Source: Porphyromonadaceae bacterium UBA4702 (GTDB lineage: Bacteria > Bacteroidota > Bacteroidia > Bacteroidales > Muribaculaceae). From it: DNA of 44,412 nt. The DNA is taken from assembly GCA_002404675.1 (NCBI GenBank), contig DHKE01000021.1:1-44412 (forward strand), written 5' to 3'. Positions 1 through 6,598 of the stretch are shown here, in pieces; within the stretch, counting starts at the first letter, position 1; every line of letters starts with the position of its first letter. Below the pieces are notes generated by a model. The model was given only the letters and a program-made list of their open reading frames with translations. It ran no database searches and was not told the DNA's origin. The position numbers and the translations under genes are program-made.

Positions 1-21
1 CACGGCACGCCGTGTCCCTAC
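1..21. repeat. Right end of a ~95-bp palindromic repeat (copy A, cut by window edge)
   Basis: The first 21 bases match the outer arm of the repeat seen complete at 3146-3240, 4141-4235, 6422-6514 and 34497-34589, ending in the same CCCTAC. Only the terminal arm is inside the window, so whether the copy is complete cannot be told. Confidence 0.75.
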
Positions 22-235
22 CATGCCGAGGCCAAGCAACAGTGATTTTGAATTCTGGCAGGGCTGCACGCGGGCAAAAAATTAAAGGCAGGTGTGTTTT
101 GTTTGTAAGTTAGACACCCGCCTTGGACCAGTTTAGCTGAATTAATCACATTTTCTGTTGACCAGAAATGACGATTGAGAATTTTGTTTTCGGTCTATAT
201 ATCTTATGTCAGAGGACACCGGTGAGTGACAGCCG
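22..235. other. Intergenic stretch, nothing clear
   Basis: Between repeat copy A and the stop codon of the first gene I see no convincing reading frame, tRNA or terminator. The stretch is more AT-rich than the flanking coding DNA. Confidence 0.4.
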
Positions 236-658
236 TCACTTCTTCTTTATCCAGTCCTCCGTTATGTCCTTGTAGCGTTCCTGCTGCGCAGGGGTGAACT
301 TCTTCGTCGAAGAGGCGGTTTCCGCGCCTAACGCCACAATCAGCATTGCCATGCCTTCCTCCTCATTGAGCGAACAGAGGTACTTGTCTATCTGCTTTCG
401 TGTCATGCCCCGCGTTTCGCGCACGACTATCTGGAGCTGGTCGAGCATATAGTCATACTCCTTCTCGGTCAACTCCGAGCCAGGCTTCTCATCGGCTATC
501 CGTTTCGCGAACTCGACATCGATGCCGGTATAGCTCGAGCCTTTCGCCTCGCGCTGCTCCGCCGGCTGCTCTGGCGCGGCACTGCACGCCGCGTGCGCGT
601 CACACAGGCCGAGCATCATGATTGCGGCTGCTGCGATTGATGCAAATCTCTTTGTCAT
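236..658 (-). CDS. Small exported protein of unknown function
   Basis: This 140-residue protein is not recognised. The N-terminus (about residues 1-23) is a classical signal peptide: MTKR, a hydrophobic alanine/isoleucine/methionine core, then an AHA-A cleavage-like site, so it should be exported to the periplasm or beyond. Two cysteines (CDAHAAC) flank the likely cleavage site. The mature part is charged and predicted helical, with no catalytic motif I can name. A TAACTTTG box lies 35 bases upstream of the ATG, and immediately upstream of that box are four phased direct repeats (731-808). The neighbouring AraC-type regulator on the same strand is the obvious candidate to control it. The gene is real by signal peptide and promoter; the function is open. 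Confidence 0.75.
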   Translation of the reverse strand: MTKRFASIAAAAIMMLGLCDAHAACSAAPEQPAEQREAKGSSYTGIDVEFAKRIADEKPGSELTEKEYDYMLDQLQIVVRETRGMTRKQIDKYLCSLNEEEGMAMLIVALGAETASSTKKFTPAQQERYKDITEDWIKKK

Positions 659-692
659 AATTGTCGGGGCTGACTGCTGATAGCCAGCACTG

Positions 693-700
693 CAAAGTTA
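693..700 (-). promoter_or_regulatory. Bacteroidota-type -7 box of the small exported protein gene
   Basis: TAACTTTG on the minus strand fits the TAnnTTTG -7 consensus of the Bacteroidota primary sigma factor. It is 35 bases before the ATG at 658. Confidence 0.6.
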
Positions 701-725
701 GCGGGAACTCACCTCTCTGCCAGTT

Positions 726-808
726 CCAACTCGTACAAAACAGCATCGCAATGCGTAAATCGCGTATGCCGTTGCGTAAAACCAGTATCTCAATTCGTAA
801 AAACAGCT
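726..808 (-). promoter_or_regulatory. Four phased direct repeats, probable operator array
   Basis: Four copies of a motif read on the plus strand as roughly CAAnnCGTAaaaaCAG have their CGTA cores at 732, 754, 775 and 796, a spacing of 22, 21 and 21 bases (two helical turns). On the minus strand the nearest copy sits about 30 bases upstream of the -7 box at 693-700. Tandem same-face sites next to the -35 region are typical of AraC/XylS-family activators, and such a regulator is encoded immediately upstream (818-1888). The repeats are seen directly; the link to that regulator is inference. Confidence 0.6.
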
Positions 809-817
809 CGCTGTCAA

Positions 818-1888
818 TCAGTTATTCGCACGGCGAAAATCTGACGGCGTGCATTTCATCTTCTTGGAAAACACGCGGTGAAACGTCGAGAGCGAGTTGA
901 AGCCGGAGTTGGCAGACACCTGGTCGAGGCTGTCCTGCGTCGTCAGCAGCAAGCCGCAAGCATGGTCTACGCGCAGTCCGTTGACATACTCGAAAAAGGT
1001 AGTGTTGAGGTGGCGGTTGAAGAAATTGCTGACGTAGGTGCGGTTAGTGCCGGACATGGACGCGACATCAGAGAGCTTCAGTCGAGGGTTGAGGTAGATT
1101 TTCTGCTCGGTGAACAGCGCCTGTATGCGGCCGTGCAGCGTGTCAAACGAGCCGTCCTCATCAGCGACCGTGGCAGCAGAGCCGTCAGTCAGCATCGCAT
1201 CGGCAGGGGTGTCGTCAGCGTCTGCCAGCTCCCCTATCACCGTCTCGTGGCGGTAGATGAAATAGCAGATTACAACCCACATCAGCAGCGTGCCGACCAT
1301 ATAAATTGACTCCATGCCCGGCTCAAGCGACAGGCAGTCAAATATCCACAGCCCTAATATGCCATAGAACGAGAACAGTATCACCCACAGCCAGCCCAAG
1401 CTGATGTTTTCACGGTATGAAAACCGCTCGCGCAGCCAGCGGTTGTAGCGCGGTATCTGCACCATGGTCCACACCAGGAAATATGTGCCGTACACGACAG
1501 CCCACACCACCTCGGCATAGAAGAAGAGCCTCTCGCCAGTAAGCCCGAACATCAGCGGCAGCACCACAAACGGCACTTCCTGACTGACGATGTTGCGCCA
1601 CTTGGACTTGCCCGGGGCGACAAGTTCGACGAGTATGGCTGAATACAGCGGCATGGCGACCATGTCTACTGCCGTCATCATGTACCACACGAAAGGTGTC
1701 ACAACACTCCAGTTGATGAACACCAAGTCCTTGACACACTGTAGGCAGACCGTCAGCATAAGCACAGCGGTCAGACGGGGCAGACGCTCGCTGCCCTTGC
1801 TCCACAACTTCCACGCCATCATCGCGTAGAACATTATGCACAGACCGTATATGAAGTATATCGATGTAGAAGTTTCCATGGTATGCAC
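818..1888 (-). CDS. Membrane-embedded AraC-family transcriptional regulator
   Basis: The 356-residue protein has two parts. Residues about 8-215 hold six or seven hydrophobic segments (for example IYFIYGLCIMFYAMM near the start and YMVGTLLMWVVICYFIY before the linker), so this part should lie in the inner membrane as a sensor. After an acidic linker rich in Asp and Ala, residues about 255-356 form a complete AraC-type DNA-binding domain: the first helix-turn-helix around KLSDVASMSGTNRTYVSNFF and the second around SLDQVSANSGFNSLSTFHR, ending in the family signature FSKKMKCTPSDFR. The alternative start three codons in (METSTS) is equally possible. It reads toward the small exported protein gene, whose promoter carries phased direct repeats. 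Ligand unknown; family call firm. Confidence 0.88.
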   Translation of the reverse strand: MHTMETSTSIYFIYGLCIMFYAMMAWKLWSKGSERLPRLTAVLMLTVCLQCVKDLVFINWSVVTPFVWYMMTAVDMVAMPLYSAILVELVAPGKSKWRNIVSQEVPFVVLPLMFGLTGERLFFYAEVVWAVVYGTYFLVWTMVQIPRYNRWLRERFSYRENISLGWLWVILFSFYGILGLWIFDCLSLEPGMESIYMVGTLLMWVVICYFIYRHETVIGELADADDTPADAMLTDGSAATVADEDGSFDTLHGRIQALFTEQKIYLNPRLKLSDVASMSGTNRTYVSNFFNRHLNTTFFEYVNGLRVDHACGLLLTTQDSLDQVSANSGFNSLSTFHRVFSKKMKCTPSDFRRANN

Positions 1889-1919
1889 CGGCTCTTTGGT
1901 GACGAGCCGATTGTGGCGG

Positions 1920-1927
1920 CAAAGTTA
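1920..1927 (-). promoter_or_regulatory. -7 box of the AraC-type regulator gene
   Basis: TAACTTTG on the minus strand lies 31 bases before the ATG at 1888. It faces away from the lipoprotein promoter at 2045-2052, so this is a divergent promoter region. Confidence 0.6.
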
Positions 1928-2001
1928 GCAACCATTATCCGAACTGTCAACAATATATGCGGCTGACTTGTGAACAGGCTTGCAGTTATTTGCGTCCATG
2001 A

Positions 2002-2033
2002 CGGTTTGCAACAGCAGCATTGCTCGCAAACCG
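2002..2033. promoter_or_regulatory. 32-bp inverted repeat, possible operator
   Basis: CGGTTTGC and GCAAACCG form perfect 8-bp outer arms, and an inner AGCA/TGCT pair is nested between them. The right arm ends 11 bases before the TAACTTTG box of the lipoprotein gene, so the dyad covers the expected -33 region. It could be an operator for a dimeric repressor. The factor is unknown. Confidence 0.45.
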
Positions 2034-2044
2034 GATATTTTGAC

Positions 2045-2052
2045 TAACTTTG
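2045..2052 (+). promoter_or_regulatory. -7 box of the lipoprotein gene
   Basis: TAACTTTG lies about 50 bases before the ATG at 2102. A 32-bp inverted repeat overlaps the region where the -33 element would be. Confidence 0.6.
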
Positions 2053-2101
2053 CATTCATACGAAAAACACCGTCTGAATGATTGTCTAACACGATAATAG
2101 T

Positions 2102-3118
2102 ATGAACAAGAAATCCATTCTTGCCAGTCTGGCAACCCTGTTCATGATGCTGATGCTCTCGGCATCGTGCAGCAACTCCGCATCCTCGTCCGGCCTCTTC
2201 GGACCTCTGTGTGACGTGTACGTGCAAATAGCCGAAAACAACGAGAAGGTCAGCCAAGCGTATGAAGCTGCCAACGCCGCCTACAAGTCCAAAGACAAGT
2301 CGGAAGCCCAACGCCTTGGCGACGAAGCTAACTCGCTGGCAATGAAAACCAATGAGAAGAACAACGCCCTGTGGGAAGATGCCAAGAAGATCGCCGCCGA
2401 CATGGCTGGCAAGCCTGTTCCCAGCGAATGTTCCGCAGCTTCAGGCATCAAGCTGAAAGACTGCAACATCACCAAGGTGAACACAACCCAGTCTTCAGCG
2501 CAGGTATTCATCGAGGCGACACCCGAGACACTGCCAGCAGACGGCTACGTGCCCTACTTCTTCCTCGCTGACAATGACGGCAACACTGTGCTGGAGTCTG
2601 TAGGCTCATACTCCGGCGGCAAGCTGCATTTCTCCTTCATCATATCCCACTCCAAGGGTGCGGACAATATCAAACGCCTTGCAGAGGCTGCCAAACTCAT
2701 TGTGGTGTGCCAGCAAGAGTACAAGCAGCACCGACTGCTCGCCGAGGGCGAAGTCCCAGCTGCAGCGGCAGTTGACACCAATGCCGGAGAGCTAGAACAA
2801 GAACCGGCATACACAGGCGAGGAAAGCACCGGCAGCTCCGAGGGTGAACTCACCGCAGACGGCGTGACCTTCAAGAAAGGCGCACCCCTTGCAGCCACCC
2901 TCCGCAAGGCCAAGCACATCATCTGGGACTACAATGCCGACTACGGCGTATGCGCCATGGTAGGCAATGTGATGGTCGTAATCGACGAAGCCGAAGACCT
3001 CACAGATGAGGGCAAGAAAGTGACAGCCGCAATCACGTCAGACATCGAGCCAGGCATCAAGTTCTCCGTGGACTACATCAAGCCCACGGCGGTGATACGT
3101 CAGGTTGAGAAGATGTGA
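2102..3118 (+). CDS. Lipoprotein of unknown function
   Basis: This 338-residue protein starts with a type II signal peptide: MNKKS, a hydrophobic core, then a lipobox ending LSASC, so Cys23 is the expected lipidated residue. Residues about 35-100 are rich in Glu, Lys and Ala and probably helical or coiled-coil (AYEAANAAYKSKDKSEAQ). The middle part (about 115-215) looks like a beta-rich domain. A low-complexity Glu/Ala/Ser/Thr linker around 220-250 leads to a C-terminal domain of about 85 residues. I do not recognise the family. The gene is transcribed alone, divergent from the AraC-type regulator, and followed by repeat copy B. A surface or periplasmic stress or envelope role is possible but not shown. 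Confidence 0.75.
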   Translation: MNKKSILASLATLFMMLMLSASCSNSASSSGLFGPLCDVYVQIAENNEKVSQAYEAANAAYKSKDKSEAQRLGDEANSLAMKTNEKNNALWEDAKKIAADMAGKPVPSECSAASGIKLKDCNITKVNTTQSSAQVFIEATPETLPADGYVPYFFLADNDGNTVLESVGSYSGGKLHFSFIISHSKGADNIKRLAEAAKLIVVCQQEYKQHRLLAEGEVPAAAAVDTNAGELEQEPAYTGEESTGSSEGELTADGVTFKKGAPLAATLRKAKHIIWDYNADYGVCAMVGNVMVVIDEAEDLTDEGKKVTAAITSDIEPGIKFSVDYIKPTAVIRQVEKM

Positions 3119-3145
3119 CAACGCTCGCGGCATTGGTGAGGCAAG

Positions 3146-3240
3146 GTAGGGACACGGCGTGCCGTATCCGCACAGATAGATTGCAGTAAATCAAACAATT
3201 GCAGTTATCACTCGACGGACACGGCACGCCGTGTCCCTAC
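3146..3240. repeat. ~95-bp palindromic repeat, copy B
   Basis: The element begins GTAGGGACACGGCGTGCC and ends with the inverse, CGTGTCCCTAC. Each ~24-base arm is itself a near-palindrome (GGACACGGC/GCCGTGTCC, 9-bp stem), so the element can form two hairpins or one long cruciform. The left arm has one change (GTATCC instead of GTGTCC). The core, read on the minus strand, contains CAATTGTTTGATTT, shared with copies D and E, so this copy is inverted relative to those. Its right end supplies the TAG stop codon of the TrmH-family gene. Confidence 0.9.
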
Positions 3241-4049
3241 TTTGACAGCATCTGGACACGCAGCTGCCAGAACGCGACTGCGGAGGCTGCGGCGACATTG
3301 AGCGAGTCTACTCCATGGCTCATCGGTATGCGAGCCACATAGTCCGCACCGCTGATGACGCGCCGCGAAAGTCCGTCTCCCTCCGTGCCAAGCACCAGCG
3401 CGAGGCGAGGCTCTGCGCATAGCGCGGCATCGTCAATGCTCACAGAATTGTCACTCAACGCCAGCGCAACGCACTTCATGCCGTAACGCCCGGCATCGAG
3501 AGCATCGTCAGTCCACCCCCACGGCACGAGGAAGACGCTCCCCATGGAGACACGGATGCTGCGGCGGTTCAGCGGGTCGCAGCTCTGCCGCGTCAGCAGC
3601 ACGCCGTCGATGCCCAGTGCAGCCGCCGAGCGGAATATTGCCCCGATGTTGGTAGTGTCGCACACGCCGTCTATCACTGCCACTCGCCTTGCGTCACGGC
3701 ATACCTCCTCCGCCGATGGCAACGCCTTGCGGCGCATGGCGCACAGCACGCCGCGAGTCAGCGTGTATCCGGTCAGCTTGCACAGCACCTCGCGGCTGCC
3801 CCAGTACAGAGGCACGTCAGAGCCGATGCGGCTGATTATCCCCGATGCATCACCTGCGATATGACGCTCCTCGCACAGCAGCGAAACAGGCTCGTAGCCA
3901 GCGTCCAACGCCACGCTGATGACCTTGGGGCTTTCAGCCACAAACAGCTGCTCGCCGCCGCAAATGCCGCTGCGCAGCTCACGCTCCGTCAGTTTAGCGT
4001 AGGGCATCAGACCTTCGACGGAAATGTCCGTCACCTCCACCAGCTTCAT
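3237..4049 (-). CDS. TrmH/SpoU-family RNA 2'-O-methyltransferase
   Basis: The 270-residue protein is a SPOUT-class RNA methyltransferase, which should transfer a methyl group from S-adenosylmethionine to a ribose 2'-OH in rRNA or tRNA. The three SpoU motifs are visible: motif 1 DTTNIGAIFRSAAALGIDGV (about residues 133-152), motif 2 LVLGTEGDGLS, and motif 3 IPMSHGVDSLNVAAASAVAF near the C-terminus, with the knot-forming Asn and Ser. Residues about 1-110 form the N-terminal substrate-binding domain. Length is normal. The TAG stop codon lies in the outer end of repeat copy B, and copy C lies just upstream of the promoter, so the gene is bracketed by the element. The exact RNA target (RlmB, TrmH or another) cannot be told from sequence alone. 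Confidence 0.88.
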   Translation of the reverse strand: MKLVEVTDISVEGLMPYAKLTERELRSGICGGEQLFVAESPKVISVALDAGYEPVSLLCEERHIAGDASGIISRIGSDVPLYWGSREVLCKLTGYTLTRGVLCAMRRKALPSAEEVCRDARRVAVIDGVCDTTNIGAIFRSAAALGIDGVLLTRQSCDPLNRRSIRVSMGSVFLVPWGWTDDALDAGRYGMKCVALALSDNSVSIDDAALCAEPRLALVLGTEGDGLSRRVISGADYVARIPMSHGVDSLNVAAASAVAFWQLRVQMLSK

Positions 4050-4083
4050 ATCCTGATTGCATTATTGTGTTGGACTTGCAGCG

Positions 4084-4091
4084 CAAAGTTA
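4084..4091 (-). promoter_or_regulatory. -7 box of the TrmH-family gene
   Basis: TAACTTTG on the minus strand, 35 bases before the ATG at 4049. Confidence 0.55.
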
Positions 4092-4140
4092 GTCATTACC
4101 GCCCGATTACGCAACTGCATATCCAGTCTGCGCAGCCAAA

Positions 4141-4235
4141 GTAGGGACACGGCGTGCCGTGTCCGAAGGGCGGTGAGGACGTATATTATTGAAATGCAGA
4201 TACTTGGATACGGACACAGCACGCCGTGTCCCTAC
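4141..4235. repeat. ~95-bp palindromic repeat, copy C
   Basis: Full copy with both arms: it starts GTAGGGACACGGCG and ends GCCGTGTCCCTAC, with one change in the right arm (GGACACAGC). The core is the most diverged of the four full copies but keeps ATTGAAATGCAGATACTTGG, comparable to TTTGATTTGCAGAGACTTG of copy D. It lies between divergent TrmH-family and prfA genes. The four bases after it (ACTG) also follow copies D and E. Confidence 0.9.
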
Positions 4236-4282
4236 ACTGACGGCACATTGACCGAGGATTTGTTTTGCAGGGGGATTTTTCG

Positions 4283-4290
4283 TAACTTCG
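4283..4290 (+). promoter_or_regulatory. Probable -7 box of prfA-pyrF
   Basis: TAACTTCG, one base off TAnnTTTG, 18 bases before the ATG at 4309. The same variant occurs before the PH-domain gene at 43297. Confidence 0.45.
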
Positions 4291-4308
4291 CGTAAAATTT
4301 CGACCCCA

Positions 4309-5421
4309 ATGAGCAGCACTACCCCACTTCTGGAACGTCTCGAGGGACTGGATGCCCGTTTCGACGAGGTCTCCACGCTCATCACCGACCCTGCCGTCAT
4401 CGCCGACCAGCGGCGGTATGTCAAACTCACCCGCGAATACCACGAGCTGGAGAAGCTGCTGGCAGCCGCCCGCCGCTACAAGTCGCTGCTCGACACCATT
4501 GACGAGAGCAAGCAGCTGATAGCCACGGATAGCGACGAGGAGATGCGAGCCCTCGCCCGCGAGGAACTCGACAGCGCCACCTCACAGCTGCCCGGTCTCG
4601 AGCAGGAAATCAAGCTCCTCCTCATACCCGCCGACCCTGACGACGCGAAAAACGCCATTGTGGAGATACGCGGAGGCACAGGCGGCGACGAGGCTGCCCT
4701 GTTTGCCGGCGACCTGTTCCGCATGTACCAGAAATTCGCCGAGCAGCGCGGCTGGGCTTTGGCAATATCCAGCTATTCCGAAGGGGCGGCAGGAGGCTTC
4801 AAGGAGGTGGTGTTCACCCTCACAGGCGAGAACGTCTACGGCACAATGAAATACGAGAGCGGCGTGCACCGTGTGCAGCGCGTCCCGGCAACAGAGACAC
4901 AGGGGCGCGTGCATACGTCTGCCGCTACAGTGGCGGTACTGCCCGAAGCCGAAGAGTTTGACGTGGTAATCAACGAGGGGGAAATCAAGTGGGACACGTT
5001 CCGCAGCGGCGGCGCGGGCGGTCAGAACGTGAACAAGGTGGAATCGGGCGTGCGGCTGCGATATATGTGGAAGAACCCCAACACCGGCGTTAGCGAGGAG
5101 ATTCTCATCGAGTGTACCGAGACTCGCGACCAGCCCAAAAACAAGGAGCGTGCGCTTTCGCGCTTGCGCTCGTTCATCTATGACCGCGAGCACCGCAAAT
5201 ACCTCGACGACATAGCCTCTCGACGCAAGACTATGGTCAGCACAGGCGACCGCTCCGCGAAAATACGCACATACAACTATCCGCAGCAACGCCTCACCGA
5301 CCACCGCATCAACTACACGATGTACAACCTGCAGTCATTCCTCGACGGCAACATACAGGAGTGTATCGACCAGCTAACCATAGCCGAGAACGCAGAGCGG
5401 CTCAAGGACGCAGCAATCTGA
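4309..5421 (+). CDS. prfA: Peptide chain release factor 1
   Basis: The 370-residue protein reads UAG and UAA stop codons on the ribosome and triggers hydrolysis of peptidyl-tRNA. The catalytic GGQ tripeptide is at residues 237-239, inside [19 protein letters not shown]. The stop-codon-reading PxT tripeptide of RF1 is present as PAT in [17 protein letters not shown]2 would have SPF, which excludes prfB. The N-terminal part (about 1-100) is helical and charged as usual. Length is near the family norm (about 360). The presence of a normal RF1 matters for nrdD in this window, whose in-frame TAG should therefore terminate. pyrF follows after 28 bases and is probably co-transcribed. Confidence 0.97.
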   Translation: MSSTTPLLERLEGLDARFDEVSTLITDPAVIADQRRYVKLTREYHELEKLLAAARRYKSLLDTIDESKQLIATDSDEEMRALAREELDSATSQLPGLEQEIKLLLIPADPDDAKNAIVEIRGGTGGDEAALFAGDLFRMYQKFAEQRGWALAISSYSEGAAGGFKEVVFTLTGENVYGTMKYESGVHRVQRVPATETQGRVHTSAATVAVLPEAEEFDVVINEGEIKWDTFRSGGAGGQNVNKVESGVRLRYMWKNPNTGVSEEILIECTETRDQPKNKERALSRLRSFIYDREHRKYLDDIASRRKTMVSTGDRSAKIRTYNYPQQRLTDHRINYTMYNLQSFLDGNIQECIDQLTIAENAERLKDAAI

Positions 5422-5449
5422 AAATCAATCACATTATACCCATACAACC

Positions 5450-6274
5450 ATGACACGAGAGCAACTCATAGCAAACATACGCCGCAGCCGCAGCTTCCTC
5501 TGCGTGGGGCTTGACACGGACATCAAGAAAATCCCACAGCATCTGTTGCAGTGCGACGACCCGATGTTCGCCTTCAACAAGGCTATAATCGACGCTACTG
5601 CCCCATATTGCGTGGCATACAAGCCCAACATCGCTTTCTATGAATCGCAGGGCGTAAAGGGGTGGACTGCGCTGGGCAAGACCATAGAATACCTACGCAC
5701 GAACTACCCCGGCCATTTCACAATCGCCGACGCGAAACGCGGCGACATCGGCAACACCTCGCGTATGTACGCCTCGGCGTTCTTCGACGACCTCAAGTTT
5801 GACAGCATCACCGTAGCCCCCTACATGGGCGAGGACAGCGTAACGCCGTTCCTCGGGCATGACGGCAAATGGGTAATCCTGCTCGCCCTCACGTCCAACC
5901 CCGGGTCGCACGACTTCCAGTTCACCGAAGCGGACAACACCCCATTGTGGCGGCGAGTGATAGAGACATCGCAGAAATGGGCAGGAACAGACAAGATGAT
6001 GTACGTAGTCGGCGCGACACAGGGACGCATGTTTGAGCAGATACGTCAGGCAGCACCCGACAGCTTCCTGCTCGTCCCCGGCGTAGGCGCACAGGGAGGC
6101 AGCCTCGAGGAGGTTTGCCGCTACGGCCTGACCCGGGAATGCGGACTGCTCGTCAACTCGTCACGCGGCATAATATACGCATCAGCCGGCGAGGACTTCG
6201 CCGAGCGGGCAGCCGACAAGGCCCGCGAATTGCGCGACCAGATGGCAGCCATACTCGATGCCGCAGGCATTTGA
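5450..6274 (+). CDS. pyrF: Orotidine 5'-phosphate decarboxylase
   Basis: This 274-residue enzyme converts OMP to UMP, the last step of de novo pyrimidine synthesis. The catalytic Asp-Lys-Asp cluster is seen in [14 protein letters not shown] (about residues 89-102), and substrate-binding segments include FLCVGLDTD near the N-terminus and [10 protein letters not shown] near the C-terminus. Length and the early [10 protein letters not shown] segment fit the longer pyrF subfamily found in Bacteroidota and actinobacteria. It lies 28 bases after prfA on the same strand, so the two form a short operon. carA and carB of the same pathway are about 20 kb away on the other strand. Confidence 0.96.
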   Translation: MTREQLIANIRRSRSFLCVGLDTDIKKIPQHLLQCDDPMFAFNKAIIDATAPYCVAYKPNIAFYESQGVKGWTALGKTIEYLRTNYPGHFTIADAKRGDIGNTSRMYASAFFDDLKFDSITVAPYMGEDSVTPFLGHDGKWVILLALTSNPGSHDFQFTEADNTPLWRRVIETSQKWAGTDKMMYVVGATQGRMFEQIRQAAPDSFLLVPGVGAQGGSLEEVCRYGLTRECGLLVNSSRGIIYASAGEDFAERAADKARELRDQMAAILDAAGI

Positions 6275-6295
6275 CCATAACACACAGATATACCT

Positions 6296-6336
6296 ATGAA
6301 TGCGGTGTGTGCCTTTTCGGTTCACTCCGCATTCAT
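6296..6336 (+). terminator. Hairpin after pyrF, possible terminator
   Basis: ATGAATGCGG and CCGCATTCAT form a perfect 10-bp stem around a 21-base loop, about 20 bases after the pyrF stop codon. There is no strong T-run after it, so it may stabilise the mRNA end instead of terminating. Confidence 0.45.
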
Positions 6337-6421
6337 TGTTGACTAGTATTGTCGATGTGAGGTACAGGCACTGTATAGACACGACACGACGGTGTCCGCT
6401 ACGAGTCAGGAAGGAGAGAAC

Positions 6422-6514
6422 GTAGGTACACGGCGTGCTGTGCTCGAATGGCAGCAAGCACAATTGTTTGATTTGCAGAGACTTGATGGCGGACACGGCA
6501 CGCCGTGTCCCTAC
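6422..6514. repeat. ~95-bp palindromic repeat, copy D
   Basis: Full copy of 93 bases. The left arm is worn (GTAGGTACACGGCGTGCTG) while the right arm is perfect (GGACACGGCACGCCGTGTCC). The core CAATTGTTTGATTTGCAG is nearly identical to copy E 28 kb away and is in the same orientation. It is followed by ACTGACGG, as is copy C, so similarity extends slightly beyond the arm. Confidence 0.9.
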
Positions 6515-6538
6515 ACTGACGGAATGAGTGGCGAAGTG

Positions 6539-6573
6539 AAAAAGACGGGGGCGGAAGCGCGTGCTTCCACCCC
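6539..6573 (-). terminator. Rho-independent terminator of the fimbrial operon
   Basis: On the minus strand a GC-rich hairpin (GGAAGC/GCTTCC plus an outer GGGG/CCCC pair, 4-base loop) is followed directly by GTCTTTTTC. It lies about 25 bases after the stop codon of the last fimbrillin gene. Confidence 0.75.
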
Positions 6574-6598
6574 TGAGTTATGCTGGTTTATGTTCCGA

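Larger units (their letters stand above)
6275..6598. other. Intergenic region between pyrF and the fimbrial operon
   Basis: This 324-base convergent gap holds a hairpin (6296-6336), a degenerate repeat arm (6378-6397, GACACGAC...GGTGTCC), full repeat copy D (6422-6514) and the fimbrial terminator (6539-6573). No reading frame in it looks genuine. Confidence 0.7.

Noticed and set aside
4582..5304. Long open frame opposite prfA.
   Set aside because: It is a shadow of a well-conserved gene in GC-rich DNA, with no promoter or family signal; the same holds for the long frames opposite nrdD, proS and carB.
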